A DNA stretch of 64,000 nucleotides from Amanita rubescens (GCA_015039365.1 WION01000004.1:930001-994000); one strand, 5' to 3'. Counted from the stretch's first letter, positions 34,496-46,911 are shown. The notes: a model not told the origin generated them from the letters alone. Made by a program: numbers and translations.

Positions 34496-36098
34496 ATGTG
34501 TCGGTTCGTCATCTACAAAGGATCCTCTCCAGTCCAGCTTTCTCATGTCAGCACTCATGTTACAAGTCTCTTCCCCGTATTGTCTGACCCTGTATCCAGC
34601 TACTCACACGACCATGTCATTCTATCATCAATCAAGCTTTTGATTCCCGTCTGCGGGTCGACCGGAGGCGCCCTATGAACGGTGATGGTTTTGGTGTAGG
34701 CAAGTGTCACGCGCTTCAGTAACCGGCGCCTCTAATCTCCCTCTCTGATAGGTTGGTATGACTCGGTTTTTGACGAAGAGCTTGGATGCCAACCCTGCAT
34801 ATTTACTTCCGTCACGCCGGTTCGTCAAATTCGTGTCGCATCACTCATTCCTCAAATTCGATGCGATGTTAGGCATGGAACAATGTGAATCTAACTCGTC
34901 TGGCAGAGAAAATAAAGTCGCCCCTTGTCTTGTGAGCACCCCCTTTCCCCGGAACGCCGCTTTCTGACACATGTGCGCAGTGGTCATGTGCGGGCGACAA
35001 CGGAAGGGTCACTCTCCCTCGATAACTGCCATCCTTTTGTGCACGGAAAGTTGATGGTGTGTCCTCCTTTGCGCATTTGTTTCAAATCTAATTGCCGTGT
35101 TGCAAAGTTCATGCATAATGGAAGCATAGCCGATTTTCACCGCATAAAGAGAAAACTCCAGAGTACTCTACCTGATGTAGCATTCAATACCGTGAACGGA
35201 AATACAGGTATGCATTCTACCGCGATTATATACAGACCGTTATTCACCGGCGTTCGGAAGACTCGGAATGGGCCTTTGCGTTATTCCTGGCCAAAGTAAG
35301 ATAATAATAGCTTTATGGTTTCCCTTGGTTTAACCTCCAGCCTACCAGCTGCCGGACCCCGACGCGAAATCTTTCAGTTTAGAGACCCTTCGCAAAGCGA
35401 TGCTTGCTGCTATATCTAGCCTGAATGAGTTTGCTGAAGAGGCTGAAATCACTGAGGTGCGAAGTTTGCATTTATCAGCTGTCACCTTAGTTCACTTCTT
35501 TTCGATTTCATTCAGCCAAGCCTGTTGAATTTCTGTATCACAGACGGCGAGAGCGTTGTTGTTACTCGCTATGTGTCATCGCGAACAGATGAAGCGGCAT
35601 CACTAGTATGTGCTCCCTAATCCATGAGAACAATTGCCTCAAGTTTACCTAGTGGTTTTCATCCGGCACGACATTTAGCGAATACGCCAATGGCGGTCAT
35701 TACAAAATGTCAAAAGCTGATAAACGAGAAAACATGATAATGGTATGTAATCATATTTCCATGGTGATCAGCATCTCAGGTTTGTGTGAAGATTGCTAGC
35801 GAACCATTGACTTTCGAGCGGGGTGGGTGTCATAACTACATGGTATCTTATGACGACTGAAATATTACCAGCGGACTGGATGGAAATCAAGACGAATACT
35901 ATGGTTGTCATAACGCCCAAGATGAATTTACTTCAGATACCCATTATCGACAAGTTCTATGTTCGACCTTCTGATCCGGCTGCACTTGCTCGTAATACAG
36001 AATTTGCGCGTGAGAAAGGTTTCCTTAATCCTCGAACAGCCATTGATGCGGTGGGCAAGAGGCTCGGAAACAAGGATGCCAAACATGTCTGCTGTTGA
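34496..36098 (+). CDS. DUG3: DUG3-type glutamine amidotransferase, gamma-glutamyl cleavage of glutathione
   Basis: Class II (Ntn) glutamine-amidotransferase subunit of the cytosolic glutathione-degrading Dug2-Dug3 complex. The start MCRFVIYKG gives Cys2, the N-terminal nucleophile. After an intron come SIINQAFDSRLRVDRRRPMN and GDGFGVGWYD, joined over an intron (34700-34751) that begins GC in a perfect AG/GCAAGT donor. Later exons show HPFVHGKLMFMHNGSIADF, DSEWAFALFLAKL, LNFCITDGESVVVTRY, MIASEPLTFER and MEIKTNTMVVITPKMNLLQI. The protein ends KDAKHVCC; the terminal Cys-Cys is unusual for a cytosolic enzyme. About eight introns. Confidence 0.9.
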
Positions 36099-36290
36099 GC
36101 GCTGACCTAGGTAGTGTATTATAGGATGAGTTTTATTGTAGATGATTCGAGTCTAATAGTCAAATTTACGTGACAAACACATGCATCACGCATGAGTACA
36201 TGAGTCACAACAAGGAGAATTGGTCACTCTAAAAAACGTCCATGACGGCGAGGGAGCGGATACTCGTGTTCGCATAATCGCTGACCTTCC

Positions 36291-37625
36291 ATGATGAATC
36301 CATGGCTTCTATGGAGCGCTGTTTCCACGACAGCGAGGTAAGTCTTTGACTGAATGTCTGGTCTTGTGATTCCCTAATCGTTAAAACAGAATGTCGACAG
36401 TGCTCCAGATCCTTATATTTCTTCCTTTGACTTTGGCGACGTTATCAAGACAGGCCTTCCTCTTGCTTTCTCTTCTCTTGTGTTCACACTCTCTCATTCA
36501 CGGAACGTTGCTCTGGATCTGGGGCTCAAATGTCTTGTCTGTCCTTCAAGTGCCTATGCACCCCTTTCTTCTACTCTTGTGCTTTAACATCTTCTCGTCA
36601 TCAATAAGCCCGTGGATTGTTACTGCCACCGAATGGTGGGGCACAATTCTGATGATGATGGGCCCTCTGTTCATCGCAATGGAAGGTCTTTCCAGTTTGC
36701 TTGTCGCTCAAAAGTTGGGTCAAGAGGGGAAGAAACTGGAAGAAACTGGAGAAGTAACTCAGTTTGGTCTATTGATTGCAGCTTCTGCGACATACGTTGC
36801 TTCTGCATGGTGGATAGTTGATGTAGGTTCTTACCCGTTACGTCTTTCCGGTCACTAAGCCTCACTTTATTAGTCGTATCCGTCAGCAGCATCGTCCCCT
36901 TTATCATCGACCCTTTTGGGAGTAGCGATAACCACTTTTCTCTTCCTTACATGCATCGGGTTTTGGCTGCGGCGCACCAAAACCATAGAGTCATCCAGTC
37001 TTGCATTATTCATTGCCTACAATGTCTGGTTGTGCGGTTTCGACCAGAAATCCTTTTCAGACCCTGCATCATCATAGTACGTTTTCTAATATCTTCCTCG
37101 GCATAACTTACTAAAGTATGACCTAGTGCACCCCTCCTCTCTAATCTTCTTCCCCATTTCCAAACGCTGATCAATTTCCTAATTAACACGCTACCCAAAC
37201 CTGTTTTAATAGCACTCCTCTACCGACTTTTCATTCTACACATGGCCTCGCGCATCTTACCTACCATTGGAGCGGACGACTGGAGTCCAGAAGATTCGGA
37301 TAATCCATGGGAGGACAGACCTGTGAGTGTCCATTTTGAACTACCGAGAAACTAACGAACATTGAATGTAGACTTCTACATTTACCCGAATTATTCTCAC
37401 CTATCGTCAGACTCTTTTTGTCACTGTATACTCTCATCTGTTGCGTGAGTTTATTCAATTGCGATCTCCTTCGTTTTCTAACATCAATTCGATCAAGTTC
37501 TGGACCACTCATCTCAGATTTGGTGGAGATGGGCAAATATTTTTTTAACTTTAGCAATCTGGTCAATAGAACTTACGGTTAGCACGGATGACGATGTTGT
37601 GACAAAAGAATGGAAGATTGATTAG
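36291..37625 (+). CDS. ICE2: ER membrane protein ICE2
   Basis: Polytopic ER protein implicated in cortical ER shape and phospholipid homeostasis. The reading frame can start at 36291 (MMNPWLLWSAVSTTAR), spliced over 36348-36389 into MSTVLQILIFLPLTLATLS; a start at 36391 is the alternative. Helices follow: FLLLSLLLCSHSLIHGTLLW, FLLLLCFNIFSSSISPWIVT and FGLLIAASATYVASAWWIV. Then come VAITTFLFLTCIGFWLRR and NLLPHFQTLINFLINT, with a C-terminal region carrying DDWSPEDSDNPWEDRP and a last helix. The stop follows VTKEWKID at 37623-37625. Convergent with the molybdopterin synthase gene, 73 bp away. Confidence 0.82.
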
Positions 37626-37698
37626 CATGTCATAATAGCTTTCCAGTTCTTCGACCAATGGATGGGTTTCAGCGTTAACGTTCAACAATAATGATCAG

Positions 37699-38366
37699 TT
37701 AAGATGCCTGATTTTCCTTCCACTCAGCCATGCTATCATCTTCACCCTCGTAAAACTCGCGTTTCCAGATTTGTGCTTTCCCCTTAACCTCTTCCAGTAT
37801 AAGCTCACAAACCAGGAAGGCTTCTTTCCTATGAGGCGAGGAAACCGCAATCACTTGAAAAGGATTGAGTATTCGCGCAAGGATGGCCTCGGCCAGCGTG
37901 TTCATACCAATAGATGGTTCCCCGACAGGCACTATTCCTATCCTGTGATGCAATGCACAATGAATAATGGATGATGTTGGTTCCCTGGCCATGGTGTGCT
38001 CAGATCTCGCCACGGATTTTGCAGCGTCGCACACAATATTCGTCATGGTTTTGAGAGCTAGTCTGGTGTACGCCTGATACTCCAACTTTCGCACCGCCTT
38101 GCCTATAGTATATGAACATGACCAAAATGAACATGTTCTTTTCGTCATACTGACCATTGAATGAGTTGCGAGTAGTACCTAGTGCAGTCAACTGAGATAA
38201 CGTTCAGATAGAAACCAAGTTAATCACCGATGAAAGTAGCTATTGCGCCTGCACGGTCATCCTGAACAGACTTGATTATGCGATTGACATCTAGTGTATA
38301 AGAAATAGTGCAGGTGCCGTACTCATTCTTAACTTGACCCTCTGTCGACGCAGCTGGTAAGTCCAT
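37699..38366 (-). CDS. MOCS2B: Molybdopterin synthase large subunit (MoaE/MOCS2B)
   Basis: Catalytic subunit that, with the thiocarboxylated small subunit, inserts the dithiolene sulfurs in molybdenum cofactor synthesis. Exons read ISYTLDVNRIIKSVQDDRAG, AIATFIG / TTRNSFN and then VRKLEYQAYTRLALKTMTN. The conserved core is IHCALHHRIGIVPVGEPS, IAVSSPHRKEAFLVCELILE and EVKGKAQIWKREFYEGED, with the active-site Lys region WKRE. It ends MAEWKENQAS. The 5' end is uncertain: the ATG at 38366 (MDLPAASTEG) is one base out of frame with the following conserved exon, so a further exon or a sequence problem must be present. Divergent from the glycosidase/kinase gene, 71 bp from its ATG. Confidence 0.8.
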
Positions 38367-38437
38367 TATCTTATCTTTATTTGCCAGTGTTCAGTCACTG
38401 GGGTTTATGTAAAGGGTGGCCCTCCCATACTGTTTCC

Positions 38438-41400
38438 ATGTCTTTTGGTAGGCTCATACCCCATGCAAGACGTCTGTCCACATTAAACCAGTACAAACGT
38501 GCTCTCGAACGACGCGCACCGATTGATATTCATCCAGAAGTCGAGGATGCGCTTGCAAATAACAAGCCACTTGTAGCTCTTGAAACGACACTCATAACGC
38601 ATGGCATACCACAGCCAGAAAATTTTCGACTTGGGCGTTCACTGGAAAGCATTGTGAGGTCAACAGGGTCCATTCCAGCTACAATTGGTGTGATCGACGG
38701 ACGCGTCAAGATTGGACTTGACGAGAGTCAGTTACAGAGGCTTGCAGAGAAGACACATAAGCCCGTAAAGATCTCCAGACGGGACATTGCAGCCGCTATC
38801 GCGACGAAGGCTGACGGAGGTTAGTGCGTGTTCAATATTCTTGGTCTCAAGTTTAAGGACAATTCAGGTACAACGTGTAGTGCTACATTAATCTTCGCCG
38901 CACTGGCTGGGATAAAGGTATCTCGGCGGCTTCAGTGGAATCCTTACTTGTTTGCTAAAGGGTCTCGCAGGTCTTTGCAACGGGGGGGTAAGCTTTTTTG
39001 GGTCTGATGTTCCGAGACGTTTGATTGTTGAGCTGGTTAGGCTGGGAGGTGTCCATCGCGGTGGAGAGACTTGTATGTGTCTTTCTCGAATACCTGCAAA
39101 GTAACTGTAACTTGACGTGTTTGACAATAGCGATGGATATTTCGGCCGATCTCGTTGAACTCTCCAGATGTCCAGTGGGCCTTGTGTCGGCCGGCGTTAA
39201 ATCAATTCTAGATATTGGACGGTAAACTCGTCTTCTACCTCTGTTGACACGCAACTCATTGCTTATAGGACATTAGAGTACCTTGTATGGATACCATCAT
39301 AGATTACTCGAGCAGCTAATTGTGATGCGTTCTAGGAAACGCTCGGTGTTCCAGTTGTTTCTTATGGCAACTCTCGCGAATTTCCTGCGTTCTTCAGCCG
39401 TCGGAGTGGTTTCGAGGTACGTACTAATACAGTTTCATACCATGTTGTAACCGAATGCTAGGTGCCGTGGAATGTGTCAGATCCTCTGACTGCTGCTAAA
39501 GTTCTCTGTTAGTTCTCCTTTGAACCTGATTTCGATCTCTTCTGATCAAAATTTCACCAGATACTCAATGGCAACTTGGAATGAGCAATGGTGCACTTGT
39601 AGCTGTTCCCATACCCGAGCAATACGAAAAGATGGGCTCGAAAATACAGGATGCCGTTAATCAGGCCGTTGCAGAATCAGAGAAGAACGGAATCAGCAGG
39701 CGAGGAAAAGAAGCAACACCTTGGTTATTGCAACGCGTCTCCGAACTTACGAATCAGGACAGCCTAATATCAAACACTGCACTCCTTGAAAACACCGCAA
39801 AAATAGGTTGGTCTTATCATTACCTCCATATCTTCACCACGATTAATCATGTATACTGTCTCAGGGGGTCAGATTGCGGTCCACTATCATAGACTGTTGG
39901 ATGAATCTACAGTAAGAACAAACGGCTCTGAAGGGTTTCGTTAGAACAAATCAGTGTTGTTCAGGTTCCTCAGATGCCCATGTCTTTGGTCGAGAATCGA
40001 GATATGATTCGTGATAAACATACAGATACTCCTGTTGTTCGTGACATTGCTTTTCGATTTACTTCTTGACGTGACTAGAACGAAGGATAACGTTTCTGCT
40101 TCATCTCCGACGAAGCTCGCTGTTATCGGTTCTGCAGCAGTCGATATTACCGCGAACGCTGTACTTGCCAGTAGTGCAGATCTTGGAAGACATACGACCA
40201 TGCCTGGTAATGTGTCGTTGACCCTTGGAGGCGTGGCTCGAAACATAGCCGAGGCCGCTCATCGTGTGCTAGCGTCGATTCCCGACTTTGCGTCTTCGCC
40301 ACATCCGTTGCTGATCTCACCAGTCGGTGTTGATCCATTTGGCAAACTGCTGACATCAGAAACGAAAGCTATTGGCATGCGGACCGATGGATTATTGAAA
40401 CGTGCATTGGTCCAGAGGACCGCAGTATGCAATATGGTGCTCGACAATAGAGGCGACTTAATAAGCGGCGTCGCTGACATGGAAATTACAGAAACGTTTG
40501 CCCCCGAAGAGGTTTTGTCATTCCATTCTCGTGAAAAAATCGTCTCATGTATATCATAGATTTTACCTATCCTTGACAAGGCCAGGCCAGGCATCATTGC
40601 ATTGGACGGAAATCTTAGCTCAGCTACACTGGCTGCAGTTGTCAAATACTGCGTTCAGCAGGGGATCAAAGGTATATATACTCAGAATATTTCTAGACCT
40701 TCCTGAACCCTCTACCTTAGTGTTTTTGTGAGGCACACTATGTGATTGAATGCCTAATTTACTAATGAATTTATGAAAGTGAGCCGACATCGGTGGCAAA
40801 ATCAACATCCATTCTCCCAGCAATTGCCTCGTGTCTAGATTCGGGCGCTGCTCCAATCACCTTCGCATCGCCTAACCTCCTGGAATTATCACATTTGTAC
40901 CAAGCTGCGCGGTCAGAACCTCATGATCTCATGTCACATCCAACTTGGTGGTCATCTATCGACAGTTTTTCCCTCGGATCCGCTTACCGCACAGATCTAG
41001 AACAGCTTGCGAAGCGTAGGGTGTGCGATAAAGATACTAGCAGGGGAACTTTAGCACTCCTCATCGACGAAGGCGTTGCGCAAATGGCTGTCAACCTGCT
41101 TCCTTTCTTTCAGCACCTCATTATTAAATGCGGGGACCGAGGCGTCCTTACAGCAATGCACGTTCCGAGACCATCGGCTTGGTCTAACGAGCACAGTAAT
41201 GTCTTTGGACGGTATATTGTTGCACAAGCCAGTGCGGGAAGTGTTGTTCTACAACATTTCCCAGCACACCTTGTACACGACATAATCAACGTTACAGGGG
41301 CGGGCGATTCCTTTGTTGGAGCCCTCCTGGCATTTATAATCCACCAACCTGATACCTTTAGTGATCGTCACCTTCTTGCCAAAGCAATAGCCGCTTCGCA

Positions 41401-41482
41401 ACAGGCCGCTAAGTTGACACTACAGAGCCATCTTGCCGTTTCACCCACAATATCGTATCACAATATTATTGAAAATCATTAG
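38438..41482 (+). CDS. Fused pseudouridine-5'-phosphate glycosidase and PfkB pseudouridine kinase
   Basis: Bifunctional pseudouridine catabolism enzyme: the PfkB half phosphorylates pseudouridine and the glycosidase half splits the C-C bond to uracil and ribose-5-phosphate. The start MSFGRLIPHARRLSTLNQYK looks like a mitochondrial presequence. The glycosidase half shows VALETTLITHGIPQPEN, TIGVIDGRVKIGL, SRRDIAAAIATKADGG, FATGGLGGVHRGGE, DISADLVELSRCPVGLVSAG and VPVVSYGNSREFPAFFSRRS. The kinase half begins near 40100 (KLAVIGSAAVDITANAVL), with SLTLGGVARNIAEAAHRVL and the PfkB signature INVTGAGDSFVGALLAFI. Several fungi have this fusion. It ends YHNIIENH. About twelve introns. Confidence 0.9.
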
Positions 41483-41583
41483 CATGTTACGTCAGATAGA
41501 TAGCGATATTGTAGTGACTCTGAGCGCTATGTAGGCTATAATCAATCGTTCTCAATCTAACCGTGGCGTCAAGTGGATCCTGC

Positions 41584-42870
41584 TCAGTGCTTTAACAAGG
41601 GCTTGCTTCCTGTGTTATCACGCTTACCACCGGAGTAAACCTTGCCGAGAAGAATATGTTGGAGTTGGTCATAGATTGACAGGGCACCTGCACCGGCGAC
41701 GCTGCGGAGAATGTTGGCACCAGCGCCTTTAAACAAAGATTTGGATCTCTCTTTGCGGATGATTTGTGAGAACGCATCAAACATCGATTTATATTTTAGT
41801 TCTGCACCAGATGTCATCATCATGCGGCGACTCGAACTTCGTCAGAGCATTGACTAACTTGGAGGCTGAATACACGCACCGGACGGTATCTAAGGGATAT
41901 GAAGCAAGACCAGCAGTTATTGTTACACCCCAGCCCAGACCGAACGAAGCTAGGAACGAATTTTGGAGAGGACCAACAAGGACAACCGGTTCTATCGAAC
42001 AGTTAGTAATATGACGGCTCAATTGATTTCCAACGCGCACTCAGGGAGTCATAAAGACCGAAATAAAGTCCTCTGTAGACGGCTATTCCGAGCACAGATG
42101 GCACAAAGCCGCGGTAGAGGCCTGCGAACCCATCCGAGGCCCAAGTCTTCCTGTACACATCGACTAGTCCTTGGAATTGGCGATCCTCTGAAGTTTTGGC
42201 TATTTTCGCGTCATTGGCTAATCGAGTACGAGCATAATCTAGAGAATAAACAAAGAGTAAGGATGTGGCACCAGCAGCGCCGCCAGAGGCAATGTTCCCG
42301 GTGAACCATTGCCAGTACCCCTCGCTTTTCTTGAAGCCGAATAATGCTTGGAAATAATCCCCTAAAACACGTCAAGGAAGTAAAAAAAACTTGTGCTAAT
42401 CGACGTACTGAATGCAAAGTTGAGTGCTTGGGTTGGGAAGTAGCGTATGACATTTGCAGTATTTCCCCTCCAGAAGGACAGAATGCCCTCGTTTCTGTAT
42501 GTTCTGCCGAACGCATCGAGAATACCTTTGTAAGGGGCGGCAAGGCGACCTTGCTTAATCTAAGACCGATGGATGAGCATGGTTTATTAGGTGTGTCATG
42601 CTTTATACCATCTCATCTTGATTCTGCATCAAAAGCTTGACACGCTCGATGGGAGCTGCACTGGTCTTGGCGACAGCCTATCTCGACGTGACCACCTGAG
42701 CAAGCACTGGTTGAATACACGAAACTCACAGCAGAGACTCCTCCCATCATAAAGTCGACTAAGACGCGGATATGCGTTATGGTACTATTTAGTAAATCTT
42801 ATAGCCGACGAACAGAAAGCCAACCTGCAAACTCGCGAGGCGTCTTCGCCTTCGACTGTGACCCAGTCAT
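41584..42870 (-). CDS. AAC: ADP/ATP carrier, copy 1 (paralogue with C-terminal extension)
   Basis: Mitochondrial inner-membrane ADP/ATP exchanger. It starts [16 protein letters not shown]. The three carrier repeats show [71 protein letters not shown] and [14 protein letters not shown]. The end has SYPLDTVR joined by an intron to the AAC signature RRRMMMTSG, then [15 protein letters not shown] and [20 protein letters not shown]. After GKVYSGG it runs on for 13 residues ([13 protein letters not shown]) that copy 2 at 45661 lacks. Intron positions match copy 2, so this is a duplication. All motifs are intact but it is more diverged from typical carriers, and may be a specialised or poorly expressed copy. 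Confidence 0.82.
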
Positions 42871-43018
42871 TTTTTCAGATGTCAATGGAGATTCAGAGTG
42901 AATGAGGAACTGCCAGTTGCAAGGGCTATGAGGTCATAGGTATCTCGTCACGCGCTCAGTGCTCCAAAGTTATCAAGTCCTGCTAACATCTCATTTAATG
43001 GTCAAGTAAACATCAATA

Positions 43019-45495
43019 TTACAATGGTCCGATTTTAACTACTTCTCTGGCAACGCGGTCTTGCTCTTTTTGCAAAGTATGCGTTATTCGAGCGTTCTCC
43101 TTCAGTTTTTTTTCAAAACGGGCCTATAATATAAACAGTTAGAAGTTGCAATGAACACGACGTGGGACATACTTGCGCGCCATGCTTCAAGCGTGTCAGA
43201 ATATTTGCAGCCTGACCTTTGGTCAAATGGTTAATTTTATCCATTCTCTCCTCTTCCGACGAAAATCCACCATAGGAGCCGGGTCGCACACGCCATCGCT
43301 TGGCAATCAGTTGCTTTTGACCATCCGAGGCAGGCTTTTTTCTCCAGCCAGCAGAATGCAGGATCCTAGACCGGGCTTGAATAGATATTGTGCACGATGT
43401 ATGAACGTTCTCACCTGCTTGCCATTTCACCACGTGTAACCTTAGCTTGTACATACGTGTCGCACCCTCTAATTGCATCACTCAAACTTTCTGCAGTCAA
43501 AATTTCTCGACTTCGCATATAGGGTGATACTTTAAATGATTTAGCTGTAAGCCGATCCAACATTGCTGGCACATAATATCCACGGTAATGGGGTTTCGTA
43601 TCTGCAATTGATCAACCAACAACCACCTTCAGTAAGCTAGAGGACTCACGCTCTGACCCTTCCAAGGGTTCCACGCGTACATAACCCTTTCCGAGGCACT
43701 CTAATACATATATGTCGTTACCGCACCCTACCCATGCATTCTTGCTGATGATAGATATATGCGGAGCACCGGAAGATCCTTCGACGAGAGAGAAGGGATC
43801 TTCGTAGTCGACAAATGTTACAGAGGTTGGTTGAGGAATGTCGTCACGGGTGTCGGAAAAAATTGCTTCGGTTGCTCGTCTTTCTAATGATTCGAGGCTC
43901 TCATCTACACAAAATTTTAAATGCCAATAAGATAATGCCAGAACTACACTGACCGTCAATGGCAATCTCGCCAGGATCAAGTCCAAACAGAGTCGGAGTA
44001 GACACAACACCCAACACCCTATTCATACTGTCGACGAAATCAATTATCCTACAGTCCGTTTTTCCTGTTTCCTTAGACTGCCTCATGCCTCTCCCAATCT
44101 GGACTTAGATTCAGGTTATTATCAGGAGAGAGTAATAGAAACCTTACCATTTGAGCAAAAACGTTCCGTGAACGGGTTGGTCGCGCAACCACTACACAAT
44201 CGATATTGGGTATATCTGCGCCCTCCGTTAGAATGGCTGAGTGTTGGATTAGAACAATCATCAGGCAAACGGAGTTTCTGCGTACCGCAGTTTACTAAAA
44301 CTGGGAACTCGCCCGCCTTGAATGAAGCAACGAGAGCCTTACGCTCTGCCATAGGTGTTTCAGAATATAAGTATCGTGCATCAATTCCGTATCCACGGAA
44401 AGTACTCGTCAATGCCATCACATGACTGATATTAACACAAAAGACCAGTGTAGATTTCCGTTCCGCTGCGAGGATTCTGATGAGCGGGCAGAATAATTTA
44501 GAGTTCTTAGACGTACATGCACGGTCGATCCAAGGTCCGGATTATGAGTTCATTGATCGTTTCAGTATTGACAACTTGAGCAAGACTTGATGGGTTGAAG
44601 TCTCCCGTCCGGGAGTTCACAGTGACTGACTTCAAATTGATGTCGGCCTTAACGCTTGTGAAACGCACGTTGCAAAGCCTGACTCGTGAGCTAGAGCTTA
44701 AGTGACATCACATCACAGCTTACCATTGCTCTTTAATCAATTCAAGGAAATCGCGGTGATAGACGATCCGCTCGAAAACTGATCCAAGAGCCAGACCGTC
44801 AGTGACGGCTGAATGTTGCGGAAAACCCGATTATAGGCACCTTATGCTTTACGGACGAACGAACGAAAGGAGGCTCAGGGCCCTCAATGTCCTGGGTTGA
44901 AGTACTGAAAGTATTCGTCGATAGCTAAGACTATGAGCAATCCACGTTACACTTCATTAGTAGCAGACTCACGAAGGCGCTGCGGCATGATGAGCCTCGT
45001 CCTACAATAACAGCTTTGACTGTACTCGGATCGAACTTCGTGATGCGTTCATTCCTTAGAAGTGTCTGGTATGTAGCAACAGTGCTGCAGATAACGTTAG
45101 CGTGTAAGTCTCGCAAAGAAGGCGTTAACGAACACATCAGCCAACCCAGGACGCTTTGAATTTGGAACCTTGCTCAATTTCGACGGAACAGTTCGGCAAT
45201 ATGTTAGCGACTTGTTCGGCAGATTGTCTTGCAAGCTCTACGCTATTGACGATGATGAGGGAGCGCACGGCGGCTGGGCTTGCAATGGGCGTAGATATGC
45301 GCGACAGGAGTGATATGAACACGGTTGTCTTCCCTGAACCCGTCGGCTAGCGAAACGCCAATACGAGTCGCGCCGTTTGCTAAGGCATCAGTGCACGCAT
45401 CAAGGCAATGCTTCTTGATATGGACGCAAACGTATAACAGCAGTGGAATAACGGGCGACGCGAAAACTAAAGAAGGCGGTTGAAAGACATTTCAT
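43019..45495 (-). pseudogene. IRC3: IRC3-like mitochondrial DEAD/H helicase with six +1 frame breaks
   Basis: Superfamily 2 helicase of the Irc3 type, linked in yeast to mitochondrial DNA maintenance. The start MKCLSTAFFSFRVARYSTAV is presequence-like and runs into IRLRPYQ. The conserved RecA1 half is present but jumps frame six times. Each time one extra base is present, at about 45416, 45347 (in Walker A PTGSGKTT), 45149, 45001 (just before the DEAHHA box), 44802 and 44533. The 3' half reads normally through introns: FVDSMNRVLGVVSTPTLFGL, ILTEGADIPNIDCVVVARPT, GRGMRQSKETGKTDCR, and a C-terminal end LTKGQAANILTRLKHGAQ to the stop at 43019. It lies between the two ADP/ATP carrier copies. A recent pseudogene or assembly errors are both possible. 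Confidence 0.65.
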
Positions 45496-45660
45496 TGACT
45501 AATCGTACCGTTAAGAGACAATTCATTCACACATCATTCCAGGGTCCCTCATTAATGGTATTCTTTTGTGAATATAGGCTACCACATGCCACAGAAAGGG
45601 TACATAAAGGTCTATCGGTAATATAAATCAGGCGGTCAGAAGTCCACACTCTATAGTTAT

Positions 45661-46911
45661 CTAGGAACCGCCCGAGTAGACCTTGCCGAACATGATTTGC
45701 TGCAATTTGTCATAGAGCGAGAGCACACCGGCACCAGCAACACCACGGAGAATGTTAGCACCAGCACCCTTGAAGAGTGACTTTATGCCCTCCTTCTGGA
45801 TGATCTGCGAACCAGCATCGAACATTGACTTGTAGTTCTGACCAGAACCAGAAGTCATCATCATACGCCGACTATATGCTTTTAGTTCAAGTACACTCGA
45901 AATAACGAAGCAACTCACCGAATAGTATCAAGAGGATAGGAAGCAAGACCAGCACCAGTGGTAACACCCCACCCGAGAAGGAAAGATGCAATGAAGGAGC
46001 CGTCGAGAGCGCCGACGAGAACGACGGGTTCTAGGAAGAAATGAATTACGGAATAATAATCTTCAAACACCCAACTTACTGAGCGAATCATAGACACCGA
46101 AGTAGAGACCACGGTAGACGATGATACCAACAACAGAAGGAACAAAACCACGGTAGAGACCGGCAATACCATCAGAGGCAACTGTTTTTTTGTACACGTC
46201 GACTAGGCCATTGAATTGGCGTGCACCTCCACCCTTGGCTGACTTGGCATCGTTCGCCAAACGGGTACGTGCGTAGTCAAGCGAGTAGACGAAGAGCAGA
46301 GAAGTGGCACCAGCGGCACCACCAGATGCAAGGTTGCCACCAAACCATTTCCAGTAACCTTCGCTCTTCTTGAAACCGAACAAGGACTTGAAGTAGTCCT
46401 CTATTGAGAAAGGTGAACACTTAACAATTTGGAAAATAAAATTTTACACGTACTGAAAGCGAAGTTCAAAGCCTGCGTGGGGAAGTACCGAATGACATTG
46501 GCCGTGTTTCCTCTCCAGAGAGAAATAAGACCCTCCTCCCTGTAGGTACGTGCGAAGGCGTCACCAATACCCTTGTAGGGGGACGCAAGACGGCCTTGCT
46601 TGATCTGTGGAAGTAACACGTCAGAGGTGTACAAATCGAGCAAGAAGCTGTTTACCATTTCGTCCTGATTCTGCACCAGAAGCTTAATACGCTCGATTGG
46701 CGCAGCACTAGTTTTGGCGACAGCCTAGGAGAAAGTATTATTAACAACTTGTAGGAAAGATAGCTCAAGTACTCACAGCGGAGACACCGCCCATCAGGAA
46801 ATCGGCTGGGTAGCGACGGGAAGAACATTAGTACAGCAGCGATGGAATGGAATGGAAGGAGGACGAACCAGCAAAGTCCTGAGGAGTCTTGACCTTCTTT
46901 GTTTCGGCCAT
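45661..46911 (-). CDS. AAC: ADP/ATP carrier, copy 2 (canonical)
   Basis: Mitochondrial ADP/ATP translocase with the standard start [15 protein letters not shown]. It shows [76 protein letters not shown] and [20 protein letters not shown]. Then come [28 protein letters not shown] joined by an intron to RRMMMTSG, and [20 protein letters not shown], ending GKVYSGGS. Five introns at the same places as in copy 1. The strict conservation suggests this is the main functional carrier. Confidence 0.93.
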
